A stretch of DNA of 51,606 nt from Nocardia carnea (GTDB taxonomy: Bacteria > Actinomycetota > Actinomycetes > Mycobacteriales > Mycobacteriaceae). The position numbers and the translations under genes were made by a program. The DNA lies in assembly GCF_029868325.1 (NCBI RefSeq), contig NZ_JARWNW010000138.1, positions 1 through 51,606 of the forward strand, written 5' to 3'. Below are positions 16,822-24,654 of this stretch, in pieces. Below the pieces are notes generated by a model. It had not been told where the DNA came from and ran no database searches. It was given only the letters and a program-made list of their open reading frames with translations. Each line of letters opens with the position of its first letter. Within the stretch, counting starts at the first letter, position 1.

Positions 16822-17946
16822 ATGCGTATACAGGCTGCCGCCTTCTCGATCTGTACCGCCGCGGTGTTGCTCACCGCCTGCAGCACAGCCGGGGAATCCA
16901 CTGCACCCGTCGTGTCCGCCGATCGTGTGAACAATGTGCAAGCAGACCTGGATTCAGCGGTCGGTTCGGGTGCTGTCGGTGCAATTGCCACACTCACCGA
17001 AGGGGACTCGGAAACCGTATTGACCTCAGGAGTCGCCGATATCAGCGCCCGGTCACCGATCCCCGCCGACCGTCCGCAGCACGTCCGCGTCGGCAGCGTC
17101 ACCAAAACCTTCACCGCCGCAATCGTGTTGCAACTGGCAGCGGAACACAAAGTCGATCTCGACCGCCCGATCGGCACCTACCTGCCCGACCTGTTCACCG
17201 GCACCGGCGTGGACGGGCAGGCCGTCACCGTCCGGCAGATCCTGGGCCACCGAAGCGGACTGCCCGAACTGACCGGTTCTCCTGGCGAGAGCGAATACAG
17301 CGCCGCGCACGATGGCCGCACTTTCGCCCCGGATCAGGTGATTGCGCTGGCGTTGCGCAATCCCGCGCAGTTCGCCCCAGGTGCACGGTTCCAATACACC
17401 AACACCAATTACCTCGTCGCCGGACGGCTGATCGAAGTGGTGACGGGCCACCGCTACAGCGATGAGCTTCGCGACCGCATCACCGCGCCGCTGAACCTGT
17501 CCGGCACCTATCTGCCGGCTGCCGGTGACACCGATCTGCGCGACCAACATCCCATCGGATACCGGACGATCGACGGCGTGCTCACAGATGTCACTCACAT
17601 CGAACCGTCGCTACCGTGGAGTGCGGGCGCGCTCGTCAGCACCGGCGCCGATCTGAACCGCTTCTACACCGCCCTGTCGGCCGGGCGGGTTGTGCCGCAA
17701 CCCCAATTGCAGCAGATGCTGGACGGTGTGGATATGGGCAACGGTGACGGCATGTTCTACGGTCTCGGCCTCGGATACACCGAACTACCGTGCGGGACAC
17801 AATTCATCGGGCACAACGGTGGGATCTTCGGCTTCTCCGCGATCAGCGGCGCCACGTCGTCCGGGCGGGCGGTCACCCTCTCCTACACCGGGACACCCGG
17901 CGATATCGATAGTCGCAGCCGGCTCACCCACGCCCTGTGCGACTGA
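16822..17946 (+). CDS. Serine hydrolase lipoprotein (class C beta-lactamase / DD-peptidase fold)
   Basis: 374-residue exported lipoprotein. Lipobox LLTAC at the end of a short signal peptide (MRIQAAAFSICTAAVLLTAC). Active-site motifs in order: SVTK (SxxK, nucleophile Ser and general base Lys), YTN (YxN) in FQYTNTNYLVAG, and HNGG (HxG-like) in FIGHNGGIFGF. The family covers D-Ala-D-Ala carboxypeptidases, esterases and class C beta-lactamases; the EstB/AmpH-like arrangement does not prove resistance. ATG 16822 chosen because it gives the signal peptide; the longer frame upstream has no such feature. Follows the nitrile hydratase operon by about 100 bases but is probably separate. Confidence 0.9.
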   Translation: MRIQAAAFSICTAAVLLTACSTAGESTAPVVSADRVNNVQADLDSAVGSGAVGAIATLTEGDSETVLTSGVADISARSPIPADRPQHVRVGSVTKTFTAAIVLQLAAEHKVDLDRPIGTYLPDLFTGTGVDGQAVTVRQILGHRSGLPELTGSPGESEYSAAHDGRTFAPDQVIALALRNPAQFAPGARFQYTNTNYLVAGRLIEVVTGHRYSDELRDRITAPLNLSGTYLPAAGDTDLRDQHPIGYRTIDGVLTDVTHIEPSLPWSAGALVSTGADLNRFYTALSAGRVVPQPQLQQMLDGVDMGNGDGMFYGLGLGYTELPCGTQFIGHNGGIFGFSAISGATSSGRAVTLSYTGTPGDIDSRSRLTHALCD

Positions 17947-18017
17947 TACGGGAAGGCAGGCGTGCAGCACGGAGCCATCAGCACAATCACGAATACTCGA
18001 GATCGAGCTCAACCTGG

Positions 18018-19658
18018 TCACAGCCGGGAGTCCACCCACTCGCGAACCTCCCGGCGAGTGAGCAACCAGGTCGCGCCGAGTGGGAAGGCGCACAGGATCA
18101 ACCCGAGTGGGATCAGCGGCAGGAACTCGTTCGCCCCTCCGGCCGAGGTGGTTGTGGATTCTTCGTCCTCGAAGAGGAAGCCGTTCTGGTCGGAGGTGCC
18201 GGTGTCGTCGGGGACTCCACTGTAACCGTTGTTACCGCTGTTTCCGGAGTCGTCGAAACCGTCGAGGGTCCAGGAGCCGGGGAATTCCTCCGAATCATCC
18301 CAAATGGTCGGTGGTGAACTCGTTTCCTCGGAGTAGGAGTTCTCCGTTCGGCTCGAGGAATCATCGTTGCTGGGCATCGGCCAGAACATGAGAGTAGCCA
18401 GCAGGACGGCCACCCACACACCCCAGATCCGAGCGATGCCGATCGCCAGCGGGCCACCGCGCCACACCCGCCACATCCACAGGATCAGGATCAGGAACCA
18501 GGGCAGGAGGGAAGCCAGAACAACCACGTAGAACATTGCGGATATGCTCGACGACAGATCTCCCAGCCCCGAGGATTCGTCGACAGCGCCGGCCATCAGC
18601 CGCTCGGCAACCCGGACGGCGGCAGCGAACAGAACGAACGGCAAAACCCACATCGCGACGACCAGTGCGATTCCGACGGGCACGGCTGATGGGCGCGGGG
18701 TGGTGGGCGTGAGACGTCTCGGCAGCCCCGCCCGATGAAAGACCTCTCCGAGGGAACGGCGCATGGTCCGCTGTGTTCGGCGCGCGAAGTTGATGATCGG
18801 CACCCACGCGGCCAGCACCTCGACGTGTGGTGTCCAGTCGGCGTCGAACCAGATCACCGCGCGTACCGACGGGGCTTTCAGAAGTTTCTGGCGGATGCTG
18901 AGGGCCGGGTAATCCGGTAGCCCGCGCGGGAACTGGGCGCCCAGCGCCTGTTGAAAGTAGGAGTAGGCATCGCGGTCGTGGCCCACCGTCAGGACCAGGC
19001 GGGTGGGGTTGTTCCGGCCCACCACCTGCTGGACCTCCCAGCTCAGGTTGCGGGTCGCTCCGATCGCCAGGACCACGAGTTCGGCGCGATCGAGTGCGCC
19101 GAGCACTTCGGCCTGCCACGTGTGGTCGTCGGCATACGAGCGTTGCGCACCCAGCGGTGGCAAGGTCTCCGATGGGTTGCCGAGTGCAACCATGCGGCCG
19201 AACGAGGCGACAGCCGTGGCGATCTGCTGTTCTTCGGTTTGCAGGTCCGCGGCGGTCGTCGGCTGACCGGTGAGCACGGAACGCAGCCAGTAGAAGCGGG
19301 CGGCGACCGGCCGGAAAAATGTGGCGTCCGCGTTGAATGCGCGCAGGAACAACACGGTTCGCTCACCGGGAGGCAGGCTCTGCAGAGAGGGCAGAACCGG
19401 CGCCAGGTGTTGCCGTCCGCGCAGTATGGCCCAGGCGCCGACGACGGTCAGCACCGCACCGATGATCCAGATCACGAGATCGGACGTCGTCGCCTCTCCG
19501 ACCTGGACACCGATCCCCGCTGCGCCGATTGTGAGAGCGACCCAGCCCAGTGTTTCGTACCGGCGACCCCGTCCCGGCGATTGTTCGATCGTCGCTGGTG
19601 GACGAGCGGAACGGGCGGCCGGTTGCGGGCCTTCCTCGGTTGTGTTCGGCGAAACCAA
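18018..19658 (-). CDS. Multi-TM protein with TIR-like Rossmannoid domain (putative immune effector/sensor)
   Basis: 546 residues. Layout: Pro/Arg-rich N-terminus (1-35), two TM segments (about 38-55, 61-79), a cytosolic alpha/beta domain (about 98-275), three TM segments (about 326-350, 374-398, 403-425), an acidic Ser/Gly/Asp-rich low-complexity region (about 430-505) and a final TM near the C-terminus. The alpha/beta domain starts with a strand-turn VLFLRAFNAD, includes MVALGNPSETLPPLGAQRSY, and has ELVVLAIGATRNLSWEVQQV where a conserved Trp-Glu sits at the position TIR NADases place their catalytic Glu. I infer a TIR-like fold; no catalytic activity is shown. Start TTG 19658 is eight bases after GGGAGG. 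Divergent, 67 bp apart, from a SLATT protein. Exact family not named with certainty. Confidence 0.6.
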   Translation of the reverse strand: MVSPNTTEEGPQPAARSARPPATIEQSPGRGRRYETLGWVALTIGAAGIGVQVGEATTSDLVIWIIGAVLTVVGAWAILRGRQHLAPVLPSLQSLPPGERTVLFLRAFNADATFFRPVAARFYWLRSVLTGQPTTAADLQTEEQQIATAVASFGRMVALGNPSETLPPLGAQRSYADDHTWQAEVLGALDRAELVVLAIGATRNLSWEVQQVVGRNNPTRLVLTVGHDRDAYSYFQQALGAQFPRGLPDYPALSIRQKLLKAPSVRAVIWFDADWTPHVEVLAAWVPIINFARRTQRTMRRSLGEVFHRAGLPRRLTPTTPRPSAVPVGIALVVAMWVLPFVLFAAAVRVAERLMAGAVDESSGLGDLSSSISAMFYVVVLASLLPWFLILILWMWRVWRGGPLAIGIARIWGVWVAVLLATLMFWPMPSNDDSSSRTENSYSEETSSPPTIWDDSEEFPGSWTLDGFDDSGNSGNNGYSGVPDDTGTSDQNGFLFEDEESTTTSAGGANEFLPLIPLGLILCAFPLGATWLLTRREVREWVDSRL

Positions 19659-19688
19659 TGTGCCGCCCTCCCGTATTCTGTTGCACCC

Positions 19689-19706
19689 CACTGCTTTTTG
19701 GCAGTG
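19689..19706. promoter_or_regulatory. Inverted repeat in the TIR-like/SLATT divergent promoter
   Basis: CACTGC-TTTTTG-GCAGTG lies in the 67-bp gap between the two divergent starts (19658 minus, 19726 plus). It may be a shared operator or a weak hairpin. No convincing -35/-10 pair could be fixed for either gene. Confidence 0.4.
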
Positions 19707-19725
19707 TAGTTGAGACAATGGCGGG

Positions 19726-20601
19726 GTGGAAGGTGCGACGGAATCCGCTGTGCGGTGGGCATGGGATCGCCAGAGCGTGTGGTCACAGGCGGCTGATCGA
19801 GTGAAGCGGTCGATCGAGAGATATCGAGCGGCCGGTCTGATCCTGGGGATTATCGGGGCATGTGCGGCAACCGCGGCGACCCAGCTGATGGCGTGGAGCA
19901 GCGGCACCGGGAAGGCATTGGCGTTGTTATCCGCTGTCGCTGTGGGGTTCATTCCGTTGACCACCAAATATGCGGGACCGCAGAATATTCAGGAGTGGAC
20001 CCGCCTGCGTTCGGTGAGTGAGAGACTGAAAAGCGAGGTGTACATGGCGCTGGCGGGAGTCGGCGCCTATCGCGACGGCGATGCCTCCGCTGAACTCCTC
20101 GATCGTGTAGGCCGGAGCGCCGACGAAGCCGCCGACCTGCTTCCCTGGACCATCGGAATTACGCCTCTAGCACGCTCTCTGCCTGAGGTTTCCGATGTCG
20201 ATTCCTACATCGGCACCCGAGTGGCCGGCCAGATCGAAGGATACTACCGCCCCAGGGCCGCCCAGGTGCATAGGCGCATCCGCCGGATTCGCCGGTGTGA
20301 GTTGACCTTGGCCGCGATCGCCGTCGTACTCGGTGCGATCTCCGTCGTCTTCGCGGCAGGATGGGCCTCCGCATGGGTGGCAACCGTAACCACTGTGACC
20401 GCGGCTGTCGCGGCGCACGTCGCCTCCACCAGATACGCCTACCAGGAGTTGGAGTTCTCCCGGGCCGCAGCCGAACTGGAGGCGATCACGATCGGTCATC
20501 GCAGTGGCGTACCCGACACCGACGATGCCCTCGTCGAGCAGTGCGAACAGGTGATTTCAGCGCAGAACGAAGGATGGATCGCGAAATGGCTGGCCGAATA
20601 G
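19726..20601 (+). CDS. SLATT/DUF4231-type membrane protein
   Basis: 291 residues with four hydrophobic helices in two hairpins (about 35-55, 61-79 and 191-210, 214-233). Between them is a cytosolic helical region with the family-typical WTRLRSVSERLKSEVYMAL and ending VAGQIEGYYRPRA. This is the SLATT plan (SMODS- and SLOG-associating two-TM effector), known from computational work on nucleotide-signalling immune systems, where such proteins are predicted to form pores or perturb membranes when triggered. Start GTG 19726 lacks a good ribosome site, so it may be poorly translated or leaderless. Divergent from the TIR-like protein; no cyclic-nucleotide synthase gene is visible in the window. Function inferred. 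Confidence 0.72.
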   Translation: MEGATESAVRWAWDRQSVWSQAADRVKRSIERYRAAGLILGIIGACAATAATQLMAWSSGTGKALALLSAVAVGFIPLTTKYAGPQNIQEWTRLRSVSERLKSEVYMALAGVGAYRDGDASAELLDRVGRSADEAADLLPWTIGITPLARSLPEVSDVDSYIGTRVAGQIEGYYRPRAAQVHRRIRRIRRCELTLAAIAVVLGAISVVFAAGWASAWVATVTTVTAAVAAHVASTRYAYQELEFSRAAAELEAITIGHRSGVPDTDDALVEQCEQVISAQNEGWIAKWLAE

Positions 20602-20627
20602 TCTGCGCTGTCACTTGCCTAGCGGGG

Positions 20628-20960
20628 CCACGGCCCACCAGTCCCGGAGGATGACGGTGGCGGGCGTGTCGGCCCCGCCGTCATCGGTCCGCCGACGGTC
20701 GGACAAGACCGGGTCGCCGACCCCGCAGGTGCCGAAGTCGATGACCACTGGGCGATCAAGGTCGGGAGCCCTCCGTGGCAACAATCCCGCATGCCGCGAA
20801 ACAGGGCCTCCATGTCGAGGTCACTGCGAATGAACTTGCGAGTGAGCCTCTTCGAGAGAAGATCCCGCCAGAAGCGCCGCGACCCCGCCGGCAAATTTGG
20901 GGCAGTCGACGATGTCCTGAACGTGAAACTGCCGGCGACCCGAGTTCGGACCCGGCACCG
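20628..20960 (-). pseudogene. Possible decayed gene in the 20602-21051 gap
   Basis: The 450 bases between the SLATT gene and the AAA ATPase contain no intact ORF that convinces. On the minus strand, three frames each give a stretch of natural-looking protein: VQDIVDCPKFAGGVAALLAG, then RSDLDMEALFRGMRDCCHGG, then RPVVIDFGTCGVGDPVLS, the last resembling the magnesium-binding strand of phosphotransferases or a defence-protein C-terminus. This suggests one gene broken by frameshifts. Identity is uncertain. Confidence 0.3.
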
Positions 20961-21051
20961 GAACTCCGTCCGGACGAGCCGAATTCCGCAACCGTCACCC
21001 CAGCGCCGTACGGACGGCGAACCAGCCCTCCGTCTCGGATCGGAGCGCCGA

Positions 21052-22635
21052 TCAGGCGCGCAGGAGGACGATGCTGCGGCCCGCAGGTGAGATGACGTCG
21101 CTGAACTGTGTGCGTTCTGTGATCGGTGCGGCTTTCGGACGACGGTCGAAGATCACCAAGACCCCGGTAGACAGTTCCAGCCGGTCGAGGTAGCTGTCGA
21201 GTTGGACCAACCCCTGCGCCAGCGGGTCTGTCTGGTCGTCATCCCGCCAGACTTTGAGCTCGAGCGCTTCACGTTGAACGGCACGGCGGCCGGCACTGTC
21301 GGTGTAGGGCTGGCGTACGAGAAGGTCTATCCGGCCGCGGCCCACACCGTACTCGCGGTCCACGTAACCGCCGCCGTTGACGATTCGATGCAGGAACGCC
21401 ATAAGCACCATTTGTGGTGCGACCTCGTGGTATTTCTGGTCGCCGGAGAGTATTTCGCCGTGCAGTTTCCAGAACGAGGCGAACTCGGTGAGCAGCAGAG
21501 AGAAATCCAGGCGGCCATCGGAAAGCCGGAAACCGGCCGGTGCCGCAGTGATCACACGTTCTATGCCTGAGCCCAGAACTCGGACGATGACCTCTTTGTA
21601 GATCGGATTGGCTATCCGCACAGGACTGTCCGGGGCGATCAGCCCGAGATCGGCCACATACCCGAATGCGTCGTCGAAAGTGGAGTCGACAGTAGGGTGC
21701 ACACCGGCGATGAGCGGTTCGATCACACGCTGTACCCGGGCTTCGGTGAGTTTGTCGGCCAGCGAATCCAGATGGGTGGCACGAGCCACGATCAAACGCT
21801 CCTTGGCCCGATCGATATGGTCCTCGGTGATCGTCGACTCGATACCCATCTCCTCGATGACCTCGGCAGCCAGCGCGTTGACCAGCCAGGGCTGACCCTG
21901 GGTGTAGAAGTACGCCAAATCCAGTGCCCGGTCACTGAATTCCTGCCCGGTTTCCGCGGTGTGCTGTGCGTACAGCGCGGCCACTTCAGCACGCGTGAAA
22001 TCGTCGATCCGGATCGACCTGACCTTGATGTTGAACGGACTCGAACTCCCCAGCCGAGTGGGGTCTCCACCAGCTGCGGCCTTGTAGTCCCGCACATCGC
22101 GCAACCCGCACAACACCACCGAATGCACGAAACCTTCACGATTGATGGTGTAGCCGTCGCGAAGCTGCCGCAACACGTTGATCAATCCGGCACCGGTGAG
22201 GGAATCTATTTCGTCGAAGAACAGCACAAGCGGGCGCGGGCATCGGGAAACCCAATCGGTCAGCGCGTTGGCCAAAGCGGTACCGGGCGTGCCATCCGGC
22301 CAGTGGTCCGGCGGCTGCAATTCGGGTCGGTCGGTAGCCGCCAGGGTCGCGGCGCGGATCCGGTCCAGGATTACCTGCTCGACGGCACTGATGTCGTTCC
22401 CGAATGCACTGGCCGCTTCGCAGGAGAAATGCACCGCGAAGTAGTCGCCTTCAGCGGTGAGGGTACGCGCAAGATCGGCCAGACTCGTGGTCTTACCGGT
22501 CTGCCGGGGCGCGTGCACAACGAAGTAGTCGCCGTTGTCGATGTACCGGCGAGCATCGGGCACACGCTCGAGCGCGGGCAGCATATAATGCCGCTTCGGC
22601 GAACACGGCCCGGTGGTATTGAACCTCTTACGCAC
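21052..22635 (-). CDS. AAA ATPase with C-terminal PD-(D/E)XK-like nuclease domain
   Basis: 527 residues. N-terminal AAA/STAND-type ATPase: KRHYMLPALERVPDARRYID, Walker A APRQTGKTT, Walker B LVLFFDEIDSL, then a winged-helix-like region (FTRAEVAALYAQHTAETGQE, YFYTQGQPWLVNALAAEVIEE). The C-terminal part carries GRGRIDLLVRQP and, about 15 residues on, EALELKVW, the D...ExK spacing of PD-(D/E)XK nucleases. Such AAA-like proteins are widespread, often in variable regions, and their job is unproven. GTG 22635 gives the usual VRKRFNTTGPC beginning but its GGAGG is only three bases away; TTG 22647 is the alternative. Convergent with the SLATT gene. Confidence 0.75.
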   Translation of the reverse strand: MRKRFNTTGPCSPKRHYMLPALERVPDARRYIDNGDYFVVHAPRQTGKTTSLADLARTLTAEGDYFAVHFSCEAASAFGNDISAVEQVILDRIRAATLAATDRPELQPPDHWPDGTPGTALANALTDWVSRCPRPLVLFFDEIDSLTGAGLINVLRQLRDGYTINREGFVHSVVLCGLRDVRDYKAAAGGDPTRLGSSSPFNIKVRSIRIDDFTRAEVAALYAQHTAETGQEFSDRALDLAYFYTQGQPWLVNALAAEVIEEMGIESTITEDHIDRAKERLIVARATHLDSLADKLTEARVQRVIEPLIAGVHPTVDSTFDDAFGYVADLGLIAPDSPVRIANPIYKEVIVRVLGSGIERVITAAPAGFRLSDGRLDFSLLLTEFASFWKLHGEILSGDQKYHEVAPQMVLMAFLHRIVNGGGYVDREYGVGRGRIDLLVRQPYTDSAGRRAVQREALELKVWRDDDQTDPLAQGLVQLDSYLDRLELSTGVLVIFDRRPKAAPITERTQFSDVISPAGRSIVLLRA

Positions 22636-22686
22636 TGTCCTCCCCAACCTCGCCTCGGACGGCCCGGCGCCGCCACCATCCGCAGC

Positions 22687-22878
22687 CTACCTTCGCGCTA
22701 CCTCGGCCGACGCGGTCAGCGCTGCCGGCAGCCGCAGGTCGGCGGCGGTATCGGATCCCGTGGGCGTGCTGTTGATCATCATGGGCATATCCGGGTCGTC
22801 GAGTGCGCATATGGCGACGTAGTCGAGGGCGAGCTCCCCGATCCGGGGATGGCGGAACCGCTTGCGGCCACGGAGAGT
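22687..22878 (-). pseudogene. C-terminal remnant of an XRE/MmyB-like regulator
   Basis: An open stretch of 63 codons ending in TAG reads GRKRFRHPRIGELALDYVAI, followed by LDDPDMPMMINSTPTGSDTA. This is the typical C-terminus of the MmyB-like ligand-binding domain of XRE regulators (HPxVGELxLxYEAL...DDPDQxLxxYxAEPGSP). A TGA stop precedes the recognisable part and there is no HTH upstream, so only a fragment remains. The neighbouring merR gene begins its own 3' end 24 bases away. Confidence 0.7.
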
Positions 22879-22901
22879 TCACCGACGCGGTTGCCTTTGC
22901 T

Positions 22902-23324
22902 TCAGATCGTCGGGTCCCAAAGCCCGTCGGCTTCACCGCGGGCAAGGTGCTCGGCGTAGACGCCGACTTTCCAGGAGATGACGGACCGGCACTCCTCCAG
23001 CGCCTGGATCTGTGCGTCGACGCGTTGCCGATGGGCGTCCAGCAGTCGCAAACGTTCCTCCTCGTTGCCCGGTCCTCGGCGCACGAGTTCGGCGAAGTGC
23101 TCGAGGTCGGCGAGCGGCATACCGGATTCGCGGAGCTTGACGCAGATCAGCAGCCACTCGACATCGACAGAGGTGTAGCGCCGTCGGCCGCCCGACGTGC
23201 GATGGACCGGCCCGACAAGCAGGCCCTTGCGCTCATAGAAGCGCAGCGCGTGCACGCTCAGTCCGGTCCGCTCGGCTACCTCGCCGATGCTCAGCGACTG
23301 CCCGGCAGCCTCGGTGGTCGTCAT
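22902..23324 (-). CDS. MerR-family transcriptional regulator
   Basis: 140 residues. N-terminal MerR HTH SIGEVAERTGLSVHALRFYE followed by RKGLLVGPVHRTSGGRRRY, then a dimerisation helix with EEERLRLLDAHRQRVDAQIQ. No metal-binding Cys cluster, so it belongs to the group sensing organic or redox signals (SoxR/BmrR-like or the oxidoreductase-linked MerR group). AGGAG lies eight bases before ATG 23324. Divergent from the SDR gene, and a MerR-type operator sits between them. Confidence 0.92.
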   Translation of the reverse strand: MTTTEAAGQSLSIGEVAERTGLSVHALRFYERKGLLVGPVHRTSGGRRRYTSVDVEWLLICVKLRESGMPLADLEHFAELVRRGPGNEEERLRLLDAHRQRVDAQIQALEECRSVISWKVGVYAEHLARGEADGLWDPTI

Positions 23325-23341
23325 CCCGCTCACTCCTGGAC

Positions 23342-23372
23342 TTGATCTAGACCTCGCTCTAGATCGTAGCGT
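23342..23372 (+). promoter_or_regulatory. MerR-type promoter of the SDR gene (19-bp spacer, IR operator)
   Basis: The perfect inverted repeat GATCTAGA-CCTCGC-TCTAGATC (23344-23365) lies between TTGATC (23342-23347) and TAGCGT (23367-23372). The 19-bp spacing is the over-long spacer characteristic of MerR-activated promoters. A start six or seven bases after TAGCGT falls on the SDR ATG at 23380, so the message may be leaderless. Confidence 0.8.
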
Positions 23373-23379
23373 CGGCGGC

Positions 23380-24348
23380 ATGACCATTACTGATCAGCAG
23401 CCGCTCGGCTCGGCCTTCTCCGCTTCCACTACCGCCGAGGACGTCGTGGCCGGCCTCGATCTCTCCGGCAAGACGGCCGTGGTGACCGGGGGCTACTCCG
23501 GGCTCGGCCTGGAGACCACCCGGGCTCTGACGGCCGCCGGAGTCCGGGTCATCGTTCCCGCCCGCCGCCCAGATGTTGCCCGTGCCGCTCTGAAGGAGAT
23601 GAAAAACTGCGAGGTCATCCCCATGGACCTGACCGACATCCACAGCGTCCGTTCAGCCTGCGCGCACCTCAGCGACCGGCTCGACGCGCTCGATCTCCTG
23701 ATGGGCGTTGCCGGAGTCATGGCCACCCCCGAGCGGCGGGTCGGGCCCGGCTGGGAAGGCCAGCTCACCGCCAACCACTTCGGGCACTTCGCCCTCGCCT
23801 GCGAGCTCTACCCGCTCCTGGCCGCCGCAGACGGCGCGCGCGTCGTCGTCAACAGCTCGGCCGGGCACACCCTGACCGGCATCCGCTGGCACGACCCGCA
23901 CTTCCGTACCGGCTACGACAAGTGGCTGGCCTACGGCCAGGCCAAAACCGCCAACGCTCTGTTCGCCGTGCACCTCGACACCCTCGGGAAAGGCGACGGC
24001 GTCCGGGCATTCGCCCTCCATCCCGGAAAGATCATCACCGGGCTCCAGCGGGAGATGCCCCTCCAGGAGCAGATCGACCGCGGCTGGGTGGACGAACACG
24101 GCAACGTCATCGGCGATGGTTTCAAGACCCCCTCCCAGGGGGCCGCCACCGGCCTGTGGGCCGCCACGTCCCCGCTCCTCGACAACCGCGGCGGCCTCTA
24201 TCTGGAGGACTGCGATGTTGCCTATGTTTCCGCCCCAGGAACACCCATGGACGACGGTGGCGTCCGCGCATACGCCATCGCACCGGACGAGGCGGCCCGG
24301 CTCTGGTCCCTGTCTCTCGCCGTGACCGGCGCGACGCCGATCAGTTGA
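23380..24348 (+). CDS. Short-chain dehydrogenase/reductase
   Basis: 322-residue SDR. Cofactor loop TGGYSGLG near residue 40, NxAG-like motif replaced by MGVAGVM, catalytic Ser in VVVNSSAGH and YGQAK (YxxxK). VIVPARRPDVARAAL after strand 2 suggests NADP(H) through the Arg pair. Resembles the retinol-dehydrogenase/WW-oxidoreductase-like subgroup that is often MerR-controlled in actinomycetes. ATG 23380 is immediately at the predicted transcription start. Induced by the divergent MerR regulator. Substrate unknown. Confidence 0.92.
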   Translation: MTITDQQPLGSAFSASTTAEDVVAGLDLSGKTAVVTGGYSGLGLETTRALTAAGVRVIVPARRPDVARAALKEMKNCEVIPMDLTDIHSVRSACAHLSDRLDALDLLMGVAGVMATPERRVGPGWEGQLTANHFGHFALACELYPLLAAADGARVVVNSSAGHTLTGIRWHDPHFRTGYDKWLAYGQAKTANALFAVHLDTLGKGDGVRAFALHPGKIITGLQREMPLQEQIDRGWVDEHGNVIGDGFKTPSQGAATGLWAATSPLLDNRGGLYLEDCDVAYVSAPGTPMDDGGVRAYAIAPDEAARLWSLSLAVTGATPIS

Positions 24349-24441
24349 TGACACCACTCTCGAGCCGTGATGCCGTACTCGTCGATGAACTCGCGGGCGT
24401 ACAGAAGCTCGTCGGCCCGCGATAATCCCGGCCGATGGTGA

Positions 24442-24654
24442 TCAGCGCGAAAGGCGGAGACCCCCATGGCCCTTCATCCCGGCAGTGAAGGCCGTCCACT
24501 CTGCCGGGCTGAACACCAGCGCGGGCCCGGTCGGGTTCTTGGAATCGCGAACACCGACAAGCCCCGCGTCGAGCCAGGCAGCTTCGACGCAATCTCCATC
24601 TCCGCCGCTGTACGACGACTTGAACCACTCTGCATCAGATAGACCGATAGTCAT
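24442..24654 (-). CDS. DUF397 domain protein
   Basis: 70-residue DUF397 protein: WFKSSYSGGDGDCVEAAWLD, then VGVRDSKNPTGPALVFSPAEW, written as separate blocks of residues 10-55. These small proteins occur in actinomycetes directly downstream of XRE/DUF5753 regulators and act with them as regulator-antiregulator (toxin-antitoxin-like) pairs in development or antibiotic control. Its ATG overlaps the upstream regulator's stop by four bases, so the two are translationally coupled. Confidence 0.93.
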   Translation of the reverse strand: MTIGLSDAEWFKSSYSGGDGDCVEAAWLDAGLVGVRDSKNPTGPALVFSPAEWTAFTAGMKGHGGLRLSR

